Positions 62,821 through 64,000 of a stretch of DNA of 64,000 nucleotides are shown piece after piece. The position numbers and the translations under genes are program-made. The first letter of the stretch is position 1; every line of letters starts with the position of its first letter. The stretch is taken from the NCBI RefSeq assembly GCF_017183135.1, contig NZ_JADDXW010000007.1, positions 1 through 64,000 on the forward strand. The letters are read 5' to 3'. The notes beneath the pieces are model-generated. The model saw nothing but the letters and a program-made list of their open reading frames with translations, did no database searches and had not been told where the DNA came from. The stretch comes from Aurantimonas marina (lineage in GTDB: Bacteria; Pseudomonadota; Alphaproteobacteria; Rhizobiales; Rhizobiaceae).

Positions 62821-62983
62821 GATTGTCACCGGAAACAAGTTAAGGCCGCGGCCGACACCTCAAATGTCCGCCCGGCGCTGATCTGGAGGCTCATATAGGG
62901 TATTTTGTGCAATTGCGAAAGAGCGATCTTGCGGAAGCAGGCAAGCGGCGCGCGCACGCCTCGCATTCCGCTGGGCCGCCGAT

Positions 62984-64000
62984 TCAACCACGGGCAAGCC
63001 AAGCCGGCGGGGCCGAGTTGTCGCGAAGGCCGGCTGCGAGAAGTCCGCCGACATAGCGGTCGAGTAGCGCCGGCTCCATGAAGTGCAGGGCGTCCCGGAC
63101 CGCGGCGGCGGTGACGTCCGGGCGGATCGCCAGAAAGGCCAGAAGCGCACGCCGGGCCTCGTCCATCTCGCCGGCCGACGCCAGGAAGGTCGCCAGGTCC
63201 CGCAGCGGCCAGGTCATCCCCGGCTTTTCGACGAGCGCGCGCCGTGTCCAGCGCGCCGCTTCCGCCGGCCGACCGGCGGAAAAATGCGACAAGCCCATTC
63301 CCACGATCGAATTGAAGCTGAAGGGGTCGCGGGGCGATAGCCGCATCGAGCGCTCGAAACAGGCGAACGCCTCGTCCGGCCGGCCGGCATAGACCCGCGC
63401 AAAACCCCGGCGGGTCCATGCCCAGGCATGATTGACGTCGATGTCGAGGGCTCGGTCGATGAGCGCGTTGGCCCGGTCCAGCGCGCCGTCGGTTAGCATG
63501 ATCGCAGTGGCGGCGGCGGTCAGCGCCAGCGGGTCATCGTCGATCTGTCCCGCCGTGGCTTCCAGATGCGCGCGACCGGCGGCGCGCTCGGCGGCAAAAT
63601 CCTCCGACCAGTTGTAGACGATGTGCTGGGCGTGCGCCCAGGCACAGATGGCCGCCGCGCGGCCGTTGTCGGGCTCCAGCGTCAGCGCCTCGCCGAGCAG
63701 CGCGATGGCGCGGATGTTCTCGTCCCGCCGATGCGCCCACAGATGCGGCAATGCCCGCATGACGAGGTCGTAGGCGACAAGACTCTCCGGCGCCTTGCGG
63801 CGTGAGCGGTCGACCTCGGCCTGGCGGATTGTTGGATGCAGCGCCCCGGAGACCAGTTCGGCGATGTGGTCCTGCACCTCGAACACGTCGGCGACCTCCG
63901 CCTCGATCCGGTCGCTCCAGATCTGCATGGCGGTCTCGCCGTCGACGAGGCGAAGCGACACGCGCATGCGCTCGCCGGCAAACCGCACGCTGCCTTCAAG
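62984..64000 (-). CDS. TPR protein of the adenylate-cyclase-like type, cut by the window edge
   Basis: The frame is open to the window's right edge, so the N terminus is missing. The visible 338 residues begin LEGSVRFAGERMRVSLRLVD and continue MQIWSDRIEAEVADVFEVQD. This is the TolB/FlgO-like block that in many Rhizobiales proteins follows an adenylate/guanylate-cyclase or HTH domain, and it is followed by TPR-like repeats (for example DIDVNHAWAWTRRGFARVYAGR) to the end. Its effector domain lies outside. It probably senses or signals. No stop or frameshift was seen. Confidence 0.75.
   Translation of the reverse strand, partial: LEGSVRFAGERMRVSLRLVDGETAMQIWSDRIEAEVADVFEVQDHIAELVSGALHPTIRQAEVDRSRRKAPESLVAYDLVMRALPHLWAHRRDENIRAIALLGEALTLEPDNGRAAAICAWAHAQHIVYNWSEDFAAERAAGRAHLEATAGQIDDDPLALTAAATAIMLTDGALDRANALIDRALDIDVNHAWAWTRRGFARVYAGRPDEAFACFERSMRLSPRDPFSFNSIVGMGLSHFSAGRPAEAARWTRRALVEKPGMTWPLRDLATFLASAGEMDEARRALLAFLAIRPDVTAAAVRDALHFMEPALLDRYVGGLLAAGLRDNSAPPAWLARG

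Overview
The window is a GC-rich (roughly 65 %) chromosomal segment of an alphaproteobacterium, most likely of the order Hyphomicrobiales (Rhizobiales). Several independent signs agree: a hemC-hemD-mitofilin-hemY row, a CenR-type response regulator, DUF1127, DUF2849 and DUF934 proteins, an APS-type CysH, glnK-amtB behind a sigma-54-like promoter, and a perfect CtrA-type TTAA-N7-TTAA box before ftsK. No rRNA, prophage, insertion sequence, CRISPR array or replication origin was seen. There is one tRNA, tRNA-Ala(CGC). The right edge cuts a gene.

Layout. Positions 1-2060 hold a 3-hydroxybutyrate dehydrogenase, a tiny DUF3096 membrane protein and a second SDR enzyme. Positions 2035-19700 form a cobalamin (B12) supercluster: cobQ, cbiX, a DUF429-like/CobH fusion, cobL, cobI, a CbiG-CobJ fusion, cobM, cobK, cbiD, cobB, cobC, cbiB, cobS and cobT. 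Two toxin-antitoxin modules sit inside it: Phd/PIN between cobQ and cbiX, and TumE plus an HTH partner between cobJ and cobM. Positions 19866-24603 carry a YeeE/YedE transporter, a universal stress protein, a ProXp-type editing protein, a thioredoxin-TPR protein, a LON-substrate-binding protein and a Trm112-like protein. Positions 24921-30901 are a minus-strand assimilatory sulfate operon: DUF2849, cysI, DUF934, cysH, cysD, cysN. Then come a ubiquinone hydroxylase, tesB and glnK-amtB, followed by a gene-poor, palindrome-rich 1.3-kb spacer (35343-36619).

Positions 36620-47427 carry housekeeping and envelope genes: ftsK, lolA, xth, a cNMP-binding protein, cenR, an L,D-transpeptidase, a methyltransferase, EVE and YciI proteins, gpsA and tsaD. 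Positions 47586-54887 hold hemC, hemD, the mitofilin homologue and hemY, followed by TerB, glutamine amidotransferase and HAD genes. The rest is an MFS exporter, the tRNA, yggT-DUF167, DUF1127, ppa, a GNAT, a PH-domain protein, a glyoxylate aminotransferase, typA and a truncated TPR protein.

How it fits together. hemC/hemD supply uroporphyrinogen III, the shared precursor of haem, sirohaem (needed by CysI) and B12. CbiX, CbiG and CbiD indicate that cobalt is inserted early, although many of the enzymes resemble Cob-type proteins. No cobG, cobN, cobF, cobU, cobO or cobA/cysG is present here. Many B12 genes overlap by ATGA or TGATG, which implies translational coupling. This coupling includes antitoxin to cobM. 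The most unusual features are the two toxin-antitoxin modules inside the B12 locus, the DUF429-like/CobH fusion, a divergent cobalamin-riboswitch-like leader before cbiX, the hydrophobic tail on CysN and the hairpin array after amtB.
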